From NCBI GenBank assembly GCA_030052745.1, contig JANBVO010000033.1, positions 62,001 through 126,000 of the forward strand: 64,000 nt of DNA. The letters are read 5' to 3'. This stretch comes from Pleurostoma richardsiae (lineage: Eukaryota; Ascomycota; Sordariomycetes; Calosphaeriales; Pleurostomataceae). The notes beneath the pieces are model-generated. The model was given only the letters and a program-made list of their open reading frames with translations. It did no database searches and was not told where the DNA came from. Positions 1 to 12,594 of the stretch are shown piece by piece; position 1 is the stretch's first letter; the number at the start of each line of letters is the position of its first letter. The position numbers and the translations under genes are program-made.

Positions 1-3000
1 AAGAATATATTAACGTTTTCGACGTAAAATTAACTAAATAAATACTTATAATCGAAGAAATAAAATACATTATCGACTTATTTGAAAGAAAATAATTATT
101 TTTCGAACTAATTTACTTAACGTTTTAATTATAAACCGAAGAACTAGTTAAATATTTAAAAGAAAACTTAGTAATAAAAAGAATTTAATATAGTATTAAT
201 TTAACTAACTTTTCGATTTTATTTATCTTTAAAAAAAATAGTAATTTCCGACTATATATAAATTACTAGAACTTTAACTTAATAACGATTAAGAATCGAT
301 ATTCTTTACTATTAATTAAAGAACTATTAAACCGTTTATAAGGATCAAAATATTACTTTAAAATCGACTTTAAAGAAACTTACTACCGAATACGAATTAA
401 AAAGAACGACTATTAAAAAACTACTTTCTAAACGAAATACAGGTTATTTGAATATATTATAATACCGTTTAAGTTAACGAACGTTCTTATTACGTTCTAA
501 GTTTATATATATAAGGTTTTAATTAGTTTATTAAATATAATTTATATCGTTTATTTTGATAATATTATAGTCTTCGTTAATACTTACGAAAAATACGAAA
601 AGCGTTTCTAAAAAGTATTCAAACGGTTATAAAAGGCTAGTTTATACGTTAAGTAATTTAAGTATAAATTCTTTAAAGATCGTATAGAATTCTTTAAATT
701 TACTATATTAATAAAAAGAGTCGAAATAAACTTTAAGAAAATAATAGTTATTTAAAAATAACTTACGTTAGAAAACGTACGAGATATTTAAATATTCTTA
801 AGCTTTATTAATTTCTACCGGCGATTTATTTTTAAGTATTTTAAAATCGTAACTTCTTTAATAAACTTATTGAAGATACGAACTAGTAATTTAATATTCG
901 AGTAGTTAGTTAAAGTAAATAAAGCCTTTTAAAACTTTAAAAAAGCTTTTATAACGGTTACGGTTTTACGGTATTAAAACCTTTTTAAGAAAACGATTGT
1001 TAAAACCGATACTTTAAATAGAACGATTTTTAGAATTTTATTTTAATAAGTAAATAATATATAATAATTTATCGTTTATTACTTACGGAAGTTTATTAAG
1101 ACGGAAATACGTTAATATATCGATTAGTAAAAGTTATTAATTATTATAAAAAACTTTAAACATTAGAAATATTATTTAAAAAGTACGGTTAACTAGTTTA
1201 TAATCTTTACGGATTATTAAGCTTTTAAAAGCGTTTTTGGTTTCTTAACGAAGGATTTTCGAAGACGTTTTATAAAATAAATATACTAGTTATTAACGTT
1301 TAACTTCGACTTAATATATTAATTTAGTAAAATAAACCTAATTAATGATTTATTTAAGAGATTAGATTATATAAAAAGAAAGATCTTATATAAAGATATT
1401 TTACTTTCGTTAAAAACGAAATTATAACTTAATAAAAAGTTATTAAAATAATAAGAAACTAGTTTCGAAGTTATTAAACTTTAATAACCGACGAAAAAAT
1501 TAAATAAAAGTTTTAAAAGTTAAACCGTAAAACTAAAAAAACATTAATCCTTTAAAACCGTAACTAAACTTAGTACTTAAAATAAATTATAATCGTCGAT
1601 TAAACGTAAACGAATATTTTTTAATTTAAAAATAAAGCGCGTTTTAACGTTCAGAAACGTTAAAAATAACTTACTTTTTAAGAACTCGTATAAAGTTATA
1701 CGAAGAATAATCGTAATAATTACCCGATTCTAAAAAAGGGTAATTTTTAAAATTACTAAACTAAAAGGCCTTTTAATGAAAACTTAACGGACAATCGTTT
1801 CGAATAATATATAAAAACTATTTAAAATTAAAACGTTTAAAATACTCTTACGTTACGTAATAAATATATTAATATGAAGCGAAACGGTATAAATATTCGA
1901 GTTAAATACGAAACTATACGATACGATTAAGAAGTTATAAAACTAAGATCTATAAGTTATTAAATTAAAAGTAAACGTTTAAAAACGAACCGAAGTAAAA
2001 AATAAATATATAGTAAATAAAGAAAACGTTTTTTAATTTAAAAATCGTTTAATTATTTTAACTTAAAAAAGTTTACGGTAAGAGATTTTACGATTATATT
2101 ATAATTACTCGAAAGTAAAATATATAAGCTTTAATAAAACTATTAAACTTATTACTTATAAGTTCTACTAGGAAAACCTTACGGTAAATATTCGTAAATA
2201 CGTTACTTTCTATTAAACTTATTAAAAGATTAAAAGATTAAAATATAAACCGTACGAAAAGTTTTAATTTTTATTTATATTAAAATATTCCTTTTAAAAG
2301 ATTAATTTCAACTTTATTACCGGCTTTTTAAATAATATAATTAGAAATAAAACGAAGTACGATATAATTTTCGTAATAATAAATCGTTATATTAAATTCG
2401 CGATATTTATACTAACTTAAAAATTATTAAACGTAGTTAAAATAATTAAATTACTTTATAAACATATAAAAGTTTAATTTGAAACTTTTAAAAATATTAT
2501 AAACGATAAAAATTACTTCTTTATAAATAAATTTTAAAAAAAATATATTGAAATAAGAAAAATAAAAAACCAAATATCTACCGCTTATTATTTATAAATT
2601 AACGAATAAATGAAATATACTTATTAAACGTTAAAATAGTATTTTAAAACTTATTACGTTAAAAACTTTTAATAGTAAATTAAAGTCTTTTAAAATACCG
2701 AATTCGTATATAATAATAATATTTATTTAACGATCGAAACGAGTTTATTTTACGTATTATACGGATATTACCTTAAAATAGTAAAATAAGTATAAAAACG
2801 GGACTCGTTATAAGTTTAAAACGTTATCAAACGTTTAACGAATATAAAAAAATCTCGCTAATAAATAACTAAATATTAAGTAAAAACGGTACGAACTTAA
2901 AAAAAATACTACGATACTTAATATTAACTGATAAAATTTTAAGTCGGTTAAATAGTAAATTTATCTATACGAAACTTACGATTTAAAAACGATTCGAAGT

Positions 3001-5335
3001 TAATTCCGACTTATATTAAAATTAAAATTATTAAACGTATCGGTATTTAAACTTATTAAATAATACCTCCTATAATATATTCTTACGTTTATAACGTTTT
3101 CCTAGTTTCTTTATTCGAATCGTAAAATAAACAAATAAAAAAAAAAAGCTATATCGTTTTTAAAATTCGAAGATAAAGAAAAAAAATAAGAAGTAAAAGA
3201 GATAATAACTTATAAAGAAAAAAAACCAACGACTCGTTTCTTAATTAAGTAAAAAAGTTAGTCGGTAAAATATAATATTTAAGAACTTTAAAAATACTTC
3301 AAAAACGCTTTAACTTTATTATATAAATACGATAAGAAAACCGAAAAGTATTACCGTAAATAAGACAATTATTAATAAATAACTATAGAAAAAGAAAGAA
3401 TAATAGCTTTTAAAATATTAAATTCTTAAGAAAAAAATATAAATATTTACTTTTAAAAAGCCTTTATAAAGATTAATTACTAACTAATTAACGAACGAAT
3501 TAGGTATAAAAAATCATTATTAACTCTATTATTAGGTAGCGATAAATTATTTCGTAGTAATTTCTTTATTAAAGTAATACGCCGATTAATTATAATAAGA
3601 AGATTAAGGAAAATTCGAACCGTAGCTGGTTTACTTATTAAGAGTTTTTTTAAAGCTCGTACTCGTTTAATAAACTTATATAACGTACTTAATTATTTTT
3701 TACTAATATATTACGTAATAATAGAAAAAACAACTTAAAAATTCCGTTAATATTCCTATAAAAAAAGTTAATTCGGACGTAAGTCGTTATTAAACTAATA
3801 AAAGTTTAAAAGTTCAAAAAGTTTATAGAAAGAAATAACAGAAATAAAACCTTTTAAAAAACCTTAACGCGTCGTACTTATTACTATAATAAAATAGTAA
3901 AGTAGATAAAGAAATTAAAATAAATATATACTAAGTATTCGAAACGTTTAATAAGTAAATTCTACTTAAATTCTTAACTTACGTATACCGGTCGAACGTT
4001 CGAAATTAATTTCCCAATTAAATTTACGTCGATAAAATTACGAAAAATATAATACTAAAGTAATATTACTTAAACAGTAAAAAACTAATATATTATTAAT
4101 AATTCGTTAAGTATCGTTTATTCTCGTCGGTTTTTATTTTTATAAATAGTATAATTCGAAGTTAACGCCTTCGTAAATTAAAAACTAATTTTACGAAGAA
4201 CTTTTAAGTTTTTTCTGATTAAAATCGTCGTATTATAGTTAACGATTTTATTACTTTTTATACGGTTAATATAAATAAAAATTATCGTAAACTCGATATT
4301 TTAAATAATTTAAATTATTCTTTTATATTCTTTAAGAATTTAAATACTATTAGTAAATAATCGATAACGAACTGAAGGTTATATATAAGTTTATACTATA
4401 CGTTATTATTCTTATAAGTATAATAACGAGCTTTAAAGTTATTCGTAAAGTAAAAATCGATAACTTTTAAGTTTTTATAATGTATATTAATATAATTAAC
4501 GTAAAGGAATTATAAAACGTTAACCGAACATTTATTCTAGTACTTAAAATATTATAGGAAGATAGTACTTTATATAGATTAAAAAGTTCGACTATTCCTT
4601 TCTACTTAACTTCGTTAAAGAAAAGATAAATTATAAGAACTTCGGCGCGATTTATTTTATAGTTATTCGACGAAACGGAAAAATAAATTAAAAGGAGAAA
4701 AATTAAAGAAAAAAAAATTTATAAAAAGATAAAAAAGCTTTACGGCTATTTTTATACTTTAATTAACTTTTAAAAAAACTTCGAAAACGAAATTCTAATT
4801 AAACAAAAAAAAAGAAAATTAAAGAAGAAAATAAAAATCGACGAATTTAATTACCTAAATAAATAAACTTTTAAAGATATTAACGACAAACTTAACTTTA
4901 AATAAAGAAAGTCCTTACGAAAACGAAAAGTTATAAAAAAATCCTTACGAAAACGAAAAACTATAAAATATTACAGCGTAAAACGAAGAAGAAAACTATA
5001 CGTTATTATAAGTTAATATTAAAGCCGAATAATTATAAAAAAACTCCCGAGTTACGAATAACGAGATAATTAACTATATAATTTAAAATTAAATCGTAAA
5101 CGAATACTAATAATAAAATAAACTACTACTCTTTTTCCTTACTAACATAAAAGTTTTTTAATGAAAATAACTAACGAAAAGATCGCTACCTAGAAACCTT
5201 TATTAAACGTTAAAAGCTAACGTTCCTAAAAGGAAAGATAATATAAGAGAGACGTTAAAAAAGTAATACCTAACCTATTTATATAAGAAAAAAGCCTAAA
5301 CTACGATAACCTAAGTCCAAACAAAGTACCTAATT
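1..5335 (+). mobile_element. RIP-degraded Ty3/Gypsy LTR retrotransposon fossil (pol region, 5' end outside window)
   Basis: The stretch is extremely AT-rich, has almost no CA or TG dinucleotides but keeps CG, which is the footprint of RIP. Vestiges of a Ty3/Gypsy pol gene can be recognised on the plus strand in the usual order: reverse transcriptase near 450-500, the RT/RNase H connection near 790-850, and the integrase core near 2300-2410. No long frame remains; it is broken throughout, with very many breaks. About 2.9 kb follows the integrase region and could be the rest of pol, a downstream segment or a nested insertion. It is old or heavily RIPed. Family assignment rests on short protein-level resemblance only. 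Confidence 0.7.
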
Positions 5336-5470
5336 AAGTACATACCTAAGCACGTGCGGAATGCCGTGATTGGCCGGGCCCTTTTTAAGGCCCGGGGCTC
5401 GTATAAGCTCTTTTTAAGACCGTTCGCCGGGCGTTTGGAGAATAACTGGTAAGTTGAAGTTTTACAACTA
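5336..5470 (+). repeat. Unmutated GC-balanced island inside the RIP block; possible LTR piece
   Basis: About 130 bp of normal composition, with CA and TG dinucleotides present, lies between two RIP blocks. It contains an inverted repeat GGGCC/GGCCC at 5376-5393 around a T-rich centre and a TATA-like GTATAAG at 5401. Such a promoter-like piece at the end of a Gypsy pol region fits an LTR fragment, but terminal TG/CA ends and a second LTR were not found, so this is tentative. Confidence 0.4.
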
Positions 5471-8036
5471 AGAATATACTACCCTTTGTGTTATATCTCT
5501 CTTCTTTACTTTATAAATATACCGATTCCCTTATAATATTTTCTTAAAGTAATAACGTAAATTCTCGGGATTTTAAAAATTAATAAGAACTTATAGAAGA
5601 TTTCTTATATATAAGTTCTAATTTATATACTACGTCGAATTTTATTATACTTAATAAACGCGATAGTAAAGTTAACGGGCGTATTATTAGAGAGGTTTTT
5701 TACGTTTTTAAGTATAATACTTATTAAGCGTATTATTAAATTTAATAGATACGTCGTTACCGTTTAAAAAATACTAGGTTTTTCGGGAAAAATAGTTTTA
5801 ACTAAGTTATTAAAAGGAAAAATTTATAAAGATATTAGGATTTTAAAATAAAGAAATTATCGGGTTAGTTTATTTTTTTAAATAAGTATTAGATATCAGA
5901 TGAAAAAATAAAAAGTCTTACGATTTTAGTTTAATAAATAAAAGATTATTTACGAAGAACGTTTTATTTATTTTTCGTTTTATTTAATTTTACTATTATT
6001 TAAGTTAATAAAGAGAAAATAATAGAGAAAAATTAACGATCGTTAGTAAATAATTTAGTTATTTGTACTATTTCTTTTATATTAAAAGAAAAACGTAGTA
6101 GTTTCTTGGTATATTTAATTAATCTTTTTAATACAGTTAATATATAAAAAAACGATCTCGATATTTAACTTTAAGATCTTATTAATGAGTTTATATTCGA
6201 AACGAGTAATATTTTTAGCTTTATATTTTTTATCTTAGTTGATAATAAAATTAATCGCGTTATAATTCTTAACGATTTTTATATTATAATATAATAAAAC
6301 AGCTTTAGTTTTTTAAATATTATCTTTTATTTTTTTACTTTTTTATTTAACGAAGTATTATACTATAAAGTTGTTGTTTTTTTAAGTAATTTTAGTTTTT
6401 ACGATTTTATTTATTATACGATTATCCGTACTATTTATAGCGACTTCTAGTAATTTTCTACGGCTTTAATTAAAAAGATCTTTCTTTTACTTTAACTTAT
6501 AAAGATAAACTACTAAAATAATAAAGTAAACTTATTAGTATATAAGGAAATTTAGTTTGTATATTAATAAACTTTTTTTATTTATTACTTTAAAAAAGCC
6601 AGTACGTTAGTTAAACTATTTAGTACGAAGTTTATTAAATAAATTATAACTTTTACTTAAATAAAAATAAACTATATTTTTAATTTCGTAAAAAATAAAA
6701 CTATACTTATTATCATATTATTATTTAACAATAGTTACGGTAATATTTATTAAAACTATAGTTTTTTATTAATAATTAGTACGTATTACTTTAAAAACGT
6801 TTTTATTAACTAATTTATTATATAGTTTAACGAATATATTTAATATTATTTTATGTTTAAAATTATAAACTAACTCGTTTAGTAATCGGTTAATCGTAAC
6901 GGTTATAACGTTATTAATATAATATTAAAACGTTAATAGTAAATTATATTATAATACGTTTAAGTTTATTACGATATAATAATAAATAGTTATTTTTACT
7001 ATTTAATTTATACGTTCTAATTACTTATCCGTTTAAAGGTAATATATTTTAAAAAAGAAAATTTTAACGTTAAAAATAGTAAATATAGTTCATTATATTT
7101 TGAAAATAAACTTCGAGTTTTTATTTAAAATAATATACTTTAATATATTTTAATTAATTATTTTTAACGTTTTAATAATTATAATTACTTAGTTTTTCGT
7201 TTTATATATCGAGTAGTTTATTATAAATAACGTTTTCTTATTAAATTTATATATTATTATATAGATCGTATTTAAAACGTAGTATCTTAATAATATTTAA
7301 AAAATATTTTTTACTTATATTTTTAATAACTACGTTATAAAGTTTATTATTATCGTATAAAATAATTATAACGGAACTTTAATTAACGTTATTTTTCTTA
7401 GTAGTAAACTTTTATTTATTTAATTCTAATAGTAAATTTCGTAAAATTATATTTATTTACGGACTTTTTAAAATTTCTTATTAAATATAACGTTATTAAA
7501 GTTAATTATTATCTTATTAATATTAAAGTAATATTTATAGTTATAAACTAGCTTAAAGAACTTTAGAACGTAGTTTATAAAAATATAAAATCTTCTTCTA
7601 CTAAAGTAATTAATATAATAAAAAAGATTATCTATTATTTCGAACGGTCTGTACGGAAGGGAAAGTTTTTTTCGTCGTTTTTATTTCGAAATATTAAACT
7701 TAAAGTCTAGTTCGTTCGTTTTAATATAGTTAACGTAATTTTAAAATCTCTAAATAATTTTTCTATATTTTTTATTCTTATAATATTTATTAATAATACG
7801 GCTTTTAAAATCGAAATGTAAAATCGGTTCGATCGACGTTTTTTCTACGTATAACGCGAAATTATTACTTTTAATCTACATATTAGTTATAATATTATTT
7901 AATTCGTTAATTTTATTATCTTATAATTTATTTAAGTTTTTTACGAACGTTAGTAGTTTAAATAATATATTAAGAACGATATTTAATTTATTAAAAATAT
8001 AAAAGATTCGTAAGTTAAACTATAATAAATAATTAA
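5471..8036. other. Second RIP block, unidentified, no gene
   Basis: The AT-rich, CpA-depleted sequence continues to 8036 with no open frame of note on either strand. I could not recognise transposase or retroelement vestiges in it. It may be a different repeat, possibly in the opposite orientation, or the remainder of the neighbouring fossil. Confidence 0.6.
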
Positions 8037-8406
8037 TTACAGCTTAAGTCGAGAAATCGCTGTTGTGGCCGCCGAATTTGGCTGGCGCATGTCGCCAATT
8101 TCAGCGGCGTTGACAGTGAGGCGCATTAGTCACTGTCATGTACTTAGTACCACTTCTCCGACCCCTGTACGGCTTGACCCCTCCACCCAGCTGGTCGACA
8201 GCCGCCGCCCCACCCATGTTCCAAGCGCAAGGCTTGGGGCATTCTGTTTCTTAAGGACATGTTTCCAGCATCCCGGATTCAGGACCTGACCTCCATTTTC
8301 GGCTCCCCAGTCTCAGCATGGTACAAAATGGCGGTTTTCGCACATTTCGCGCTCTCCGACTCTGCACTAGAGTCGGAGGGCTTCGCATTCAGCTTCATCT
8401 GAAGAC
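8037..8406. other. Sharp composition edge and 5' flank of the DUF3435 gene; candidate element left end
   Basis: The RIP signature stops abruptly at TTACAGCTTAAG (8037-8048) and balanced sequence follows. The next 370 bp carries no convincing gene before the recombinase start codon at 8407. Several Starship elements insert at TTAC-type sites with the captain gene just inside, so 8037 is a candidate left terminus. No matching right end is visible in the window, so this stays an inference. Confidence 0.4.
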
Positions 8407-11018
8407 ATGGCTCCACGGGCCCCCGCACGACCGCTCCCAAACGCTCTCAAGCGTCGCGACGCGGATTTCATCCAACGCTTCACGCAGCAAGAATCGGACA
8501 GTCGAATTGCAAAAAGGCCAAAGGCCCTCACAGCCGCCCAGCACGCCGCCCTCCGCGAGCAGCTCAAGGACGTTCAATTCCTCAAGCCAGACTATGCCGA
8601 CAACACCAAGACCAACATTGCGGGCATGCTACGAAAATGGAAGAGGTAAATGGGCCGTTCTCTCGGTCAACCAGCACCGTGGCTAACTGACATGGAGATA
8701 CTGCGTATCCGCCGAGCTGACAGGGACTTGGGAAGAGGTCATCAACAGAGCAGACCGAGCAATGGCGATGGATTTCCTCCTCCATTTGTGTGAAGCATAC
8801 AGGATCAAGTCTTGGGGCACATCATGGGAATATTTTCGCCAATACAAGCAGTTGTACGCCAGCGCCACAGGTCGCTACATGGACAGGAATGACAGCAGAG
8901 AAGTTCTCAAGGTAAGTCTCGTCTCAACTTCTGGTTCTATGATGCGAATGCTGACGGACCGTGCAAGTGGCACGATGCGACCTTAGTCCCTCGCTTTGGT
9001 CTCCAGGCGCCCAACAGCGGCGGAAAGGACGTCGCCGACTCCGGCGATCTGCTAGCCCTCCTGATCTTCAATATTGCCTACGATACCAGCATCGTCTCTT
9101 GGGAGGGACACCGCATATACCTATCGGGGTGCTACGTCGGCCTTGCTTGCACGGGGGCTCGCGCGGCCGAGTTCGTGGACGGCGAGAAAAAGAACCCCAA
9201 GGACGGGTGTTTGGAAGAGCTTTTCGGCCCAAGAGCTATCGAGGGGTCCTCCGCCGGCAAAGACAAAGACTGTGCGCTAGATGACAATTCCAGGGTGCTG
9301 GAAGAGATACTCTCGCAAGAGACCGTTGGCCGCGGACGTCCAAAGTGTCTTTGTTACGAAGACATCTTGCTGATGGTCGTGCGCCACCCGGACACCGGCG
9401 AGGACGTCTTGGCAATGTCCATCAAGTTCATCCACCACAAGGGGGCAGACAACAAGCCCAAGCCGTAGGTACTCCCCAGTTCTCCTAAATGGTCTTGGGC
9501 TTAAACGATCTGTAATTAGGACCGTCTTCTTCTTCACGCTTACCAGGAGGGTGATCTTCTGTCTTATCACCGTCATCGTCAGTCTTGCAGTGTACGACGG
9601 CGCGTTCGCGGCGCCGAGTTTGACCAGTGTCAGTCGAGTGTTTCAAGTGAAGAATCGCGGCCCAGTCAAGTGCACGCCGCTCCGGTGGAAGAAGGAATGG
9701 CTCAAGAGGCCTGTTTTCCGCCGATTCGACGGCTCCATCATCTCAGCGAGTGCAGGTGCGGCAGAGCACACACAGAGCGGGACAAGCGGGAGTCAAGACA
9801 CCCATTCAGAAGATCGACCTCCTCGATATGAATCTCCAGATGGACCTCCTCCATATGAACTTCCTCCAGATGAGCCTCCTCCATATGAACCTCCTCCATA
9901 TGAACCCCTCCCATACCACAAACTGAGAGACGACATGGAGCGACAATCGCTAGACTATGGATGTGAGAGGCCGATTGAGCCCAAGGCCTGGCGTAGAGGA
10001 GCAGGAAATGTGGCCAACGGTATGTCTTTCCATGCCCTGAGAGTTGCGCTTATCCTAAGAGTGAACAGGCAAGGCGTCTGACGCTGTCCGCGATCAGATG
10101 ATGCGCCACGATCCGAAGTGGGCCACGTTCAACAGCGCATATATCAACGAGAAGGTCCAGTTCCACCTGCAGAACGCAGTGCTGGATGAGCCGACCGAAG
10201 ACAGCCTGATCGGAATGCTTTCGCACATAGGCCTCATGCGCGACCCCCGCGCGCGCAAGGATATGGTCCCTGATGAGGTCTGGGCCGAATTGCCCCCCGA
10301 CCCGGAGATCCTCGCGCTGGAGGCGGAGAGAGCACAGCTCAAAGGCGGTCAATACCGGATTACAGGCACGGAGCACGAGGACCGGATTCGAGAGCTTACT
10401 AAGTTGATTGCCCAAAAGAAGGCAAAGCGCGCCAAGGACTTTCGGCGGGGGTACCGGGAGGATTATTTCCACAACCGCCCGACCTGGGAGATTGAGGCGC
10501 AGGCCAATGGGGAGGAGGAGCTGGAGTACGTCGAGCCGGCCATCGACCTGTCTATCCCGGAGCGTGCCGAGCTCGCCAAGATCCTGTGCAACCAGCCGGA
10601 AGACTTGAGCTCCACCGCGCTCCTTGCACTCCGCATCCGGGCGGGCGAGCTCATGTCTATCCTGTGTGGCAAGCGAGAGACCATCAAACGGGAACGCATT
10701 CGGCAAAGAGCGCCCACCGATGTTATGGTGAAGGAGGAGTCTCCCGGCCCAGACACGTTTCCGCTCTTGATGCAGAGAACGCAATGCCCGCGCTGCATCG
10801 GGGATGAGAGCCTATCCTACGAAGAGAGGACTTTCCAATACTGTCGGCCTGCTGTGATGTACGACCACTTCGACAGGGCACATGCGAGGCATATGGGCGA
10901 TGCGAAGCAGATAGTGTGCAACCACCCCAAGTGTCAGGGGGGGGCGTTGAAGTTCAAGCACTTGAACCACTTTAAGAACCACGTAGAGACGATTCACGGC
11001 GTCAAATTGAGGGCCTAA
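8407..11018 (+). CDS. DUF3435 (FluG-domain type) tyrosine recombinase, Starship-captain family
   Basis: Five exons (8407-8645, 8698-8911, 8968-9464, 9520-10019, 10069-11018) with consensus short introns give an uninterrupted protein of 799 residues. The family is that of fungal DUF3435 proteins, crypton-like tyrosine recombinases. Visible catalytic-type boxes are TGARAAE (Arg near residue 214), a lysine region HHKGADN (near 310), the Arg-rich AWRRGAGN (near 473) and FNSAYINE with the candidate nucleophile Tyr near 508. The C-terminus (about 715-795) has two Cys/His clusters, CPRC...H and CNHPKC...HFKNH, likely zinc-binding. Between the lysine box and the Arg-rich box lies a proline-rich insert with four PPxY motifs (about 416-446). 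The gene points away from the RIP block, as a captain does from the left end of its element. Family assignment is firm; activity is not shown. Confidence 0.88.
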
Positions 11019-11138
11019 ATGTATTTACCTTAGACTTTAACCTTCATCCTAGACAACAAACCTGAATGAATTTCCTTCATCCACTTGACCAACCCTATAA
11101 CGATTTGGGCACATTGAGGGCGTGCTCTACCTTGATGC

Positions 11139-12143
11139 CTACGTCCTGAGAAAGAACGAAGCAGGGAAGGTACGGTACCGAGATTCATGCCACCCCCAAG
11201 ACGCAGTGCCTATCATGTCCGAAAAGTCCACCAGCATACTGTTCTTCCAATTTCGACCGTGTGGTGATGACGCGGCGCAGAATCCGGCAAGGTACATGAA
11301 CTTGAGGAAGGCTTCAACTTTGGCCGGGTCATTGGGGCCGTCCTCAATATACTCATAAACGATGGCAATGTACTCCTTGCCCCTCTCTATGTGACGTGCA
11401 ACCTTCTCGACCGCAACAGGTTGTGGCCGCAGTCTTGGTGGAATCCTGGGAAGAATCTTGTCTGTGTTGAACTTGAGCCAGCCATAGCACTTTGTAATAG
11501 GCGGAATTGACGTGAGGGAAACCAGTCGGTCCAGTTCTTGTAGTTCTGGGCTTGGCGGATTCAGCCGATTTTCTTGAGCAAAGCGGAAAAGGTTGTCCCG
11601 CGCGTCTTCATAGGTCTTCGGGTCGGGGAAGAGTAGGACTGGTCTGGAACCGCCCTCTTTGTTGGCCTCCTCCACGGCGGCTTGCATCATCTGGAGGTGC
11701 GCGACATTTTGGCATTCCCGCTGCACAGCGAAGTTATCGGGTTCGTCTACCGGCGGCTCAGCGATCCAAAACTGGGCAAGCGATCAGATGTAAGCGTGCT
11801 GCCGGCTTCTAGGGACTTGACCAGGACACAGAGACCAGGGCGGCCGAGAACTGACCAACTTGAGGGCAAATGGTCCCTCGTCCCCGAAATTGACGCGCCA
11901 CACCCAACCGTCCAGTCCGCTGCCGAGGACTTTCGCGTCCTTCCACGCAATCGACCCTATGTCAAATGGGCACTTTCGGAGTCTTGGCCTGCCAAAGTCG
12001 GATAGTTTGCAACCAGCAGGACCGTCCATAAGGGTTTCGTCAAGGAATGGCCTCGACTGTAGTCGCAGCTGCTTGAGACTGGGTCCAAAATAAGGCCATT
12101 GCCGCTGGGAGGCTGATGTCTTTTCTGAGAGAGGCATGGTCAA
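11139..12143 (-). CDS. FTA2-like protein-kinase-fold protein (module copy A)
   Basis: Two exons (12143-11856 and 11771-11139; 84-bp phase-0 intron) encode 306 residues without a break. The sequence resembles fungal proteins annotated as kinetochore Sim4 subunit FTA2, a kinase-fold family. Visible parts are a glycine-loop-like GSGLDG with FALKL (ATP-lysine position, about residues 75-97), a hinge-like IVYEYIEDG, and a late HGRNWKNSMLVDFSD block resembling a compressed catalytic loop plus a DFG-like DFS. Whether it phosphorylates anything is unknown; the catalytic loop looks reduced. It is transcribed away from the PD-(D/E)XK-like gene starting near 12595, with about 450 bp between them. The second copy of the pair at 17.5-20.8 kb keeps the intron at the same place, right after the ALK lysine. 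Confidence 0.75.
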
Positions 12144-12594
12144 GGTAGACTAGACAGATGATGAGAGGCGATTGCTTGTGTATCAAGGAGAGAAGTTGCG
12201 TTTTGTGTGTCTCTCTTCGCTGGTTGGCCGAGCAACAAAAGTGGTCTCAGGCGACAAGCATATCATGTGATGTCGCGCATCACTACTTCTGCCCCGCGTC
12301 AACGTGGACGTGACGCGGGCGGCAACATCGTGGGCTCGTGGCATAGTCTACACCGGTTGAGCTGGGCAATTGTGACTCACATTATGAGTCAAGCGATGGC
12401 GACGGTCTCGGACCGCTAATGCAGAAGGCTCCCGTCCGCAAGCGCCAGGCAGCGACGCGGATAAGCGAGGCGATGTGTTAGGGGGAACCGATACTGCCTC
12501 GCCATTGACAGACAGAAGTGTTAGAGCGAGAAACCCATAAATACCATCTGATCAACCCATGTCCTGGAGCAGGGAGGTTCATCCGCATCACAAT
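12144..12594. promoter_or_regulatory. Shared divergent promoter region of module A
   Basis: The gap between the two divergently transcribed genes must hold both promoters. A TATA-like CATAAATA at about 12535-12542 lies some 55 bp before the preferred start of the plus-strand gene. No other element could be assigned by eye. Confidence 0.4.
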
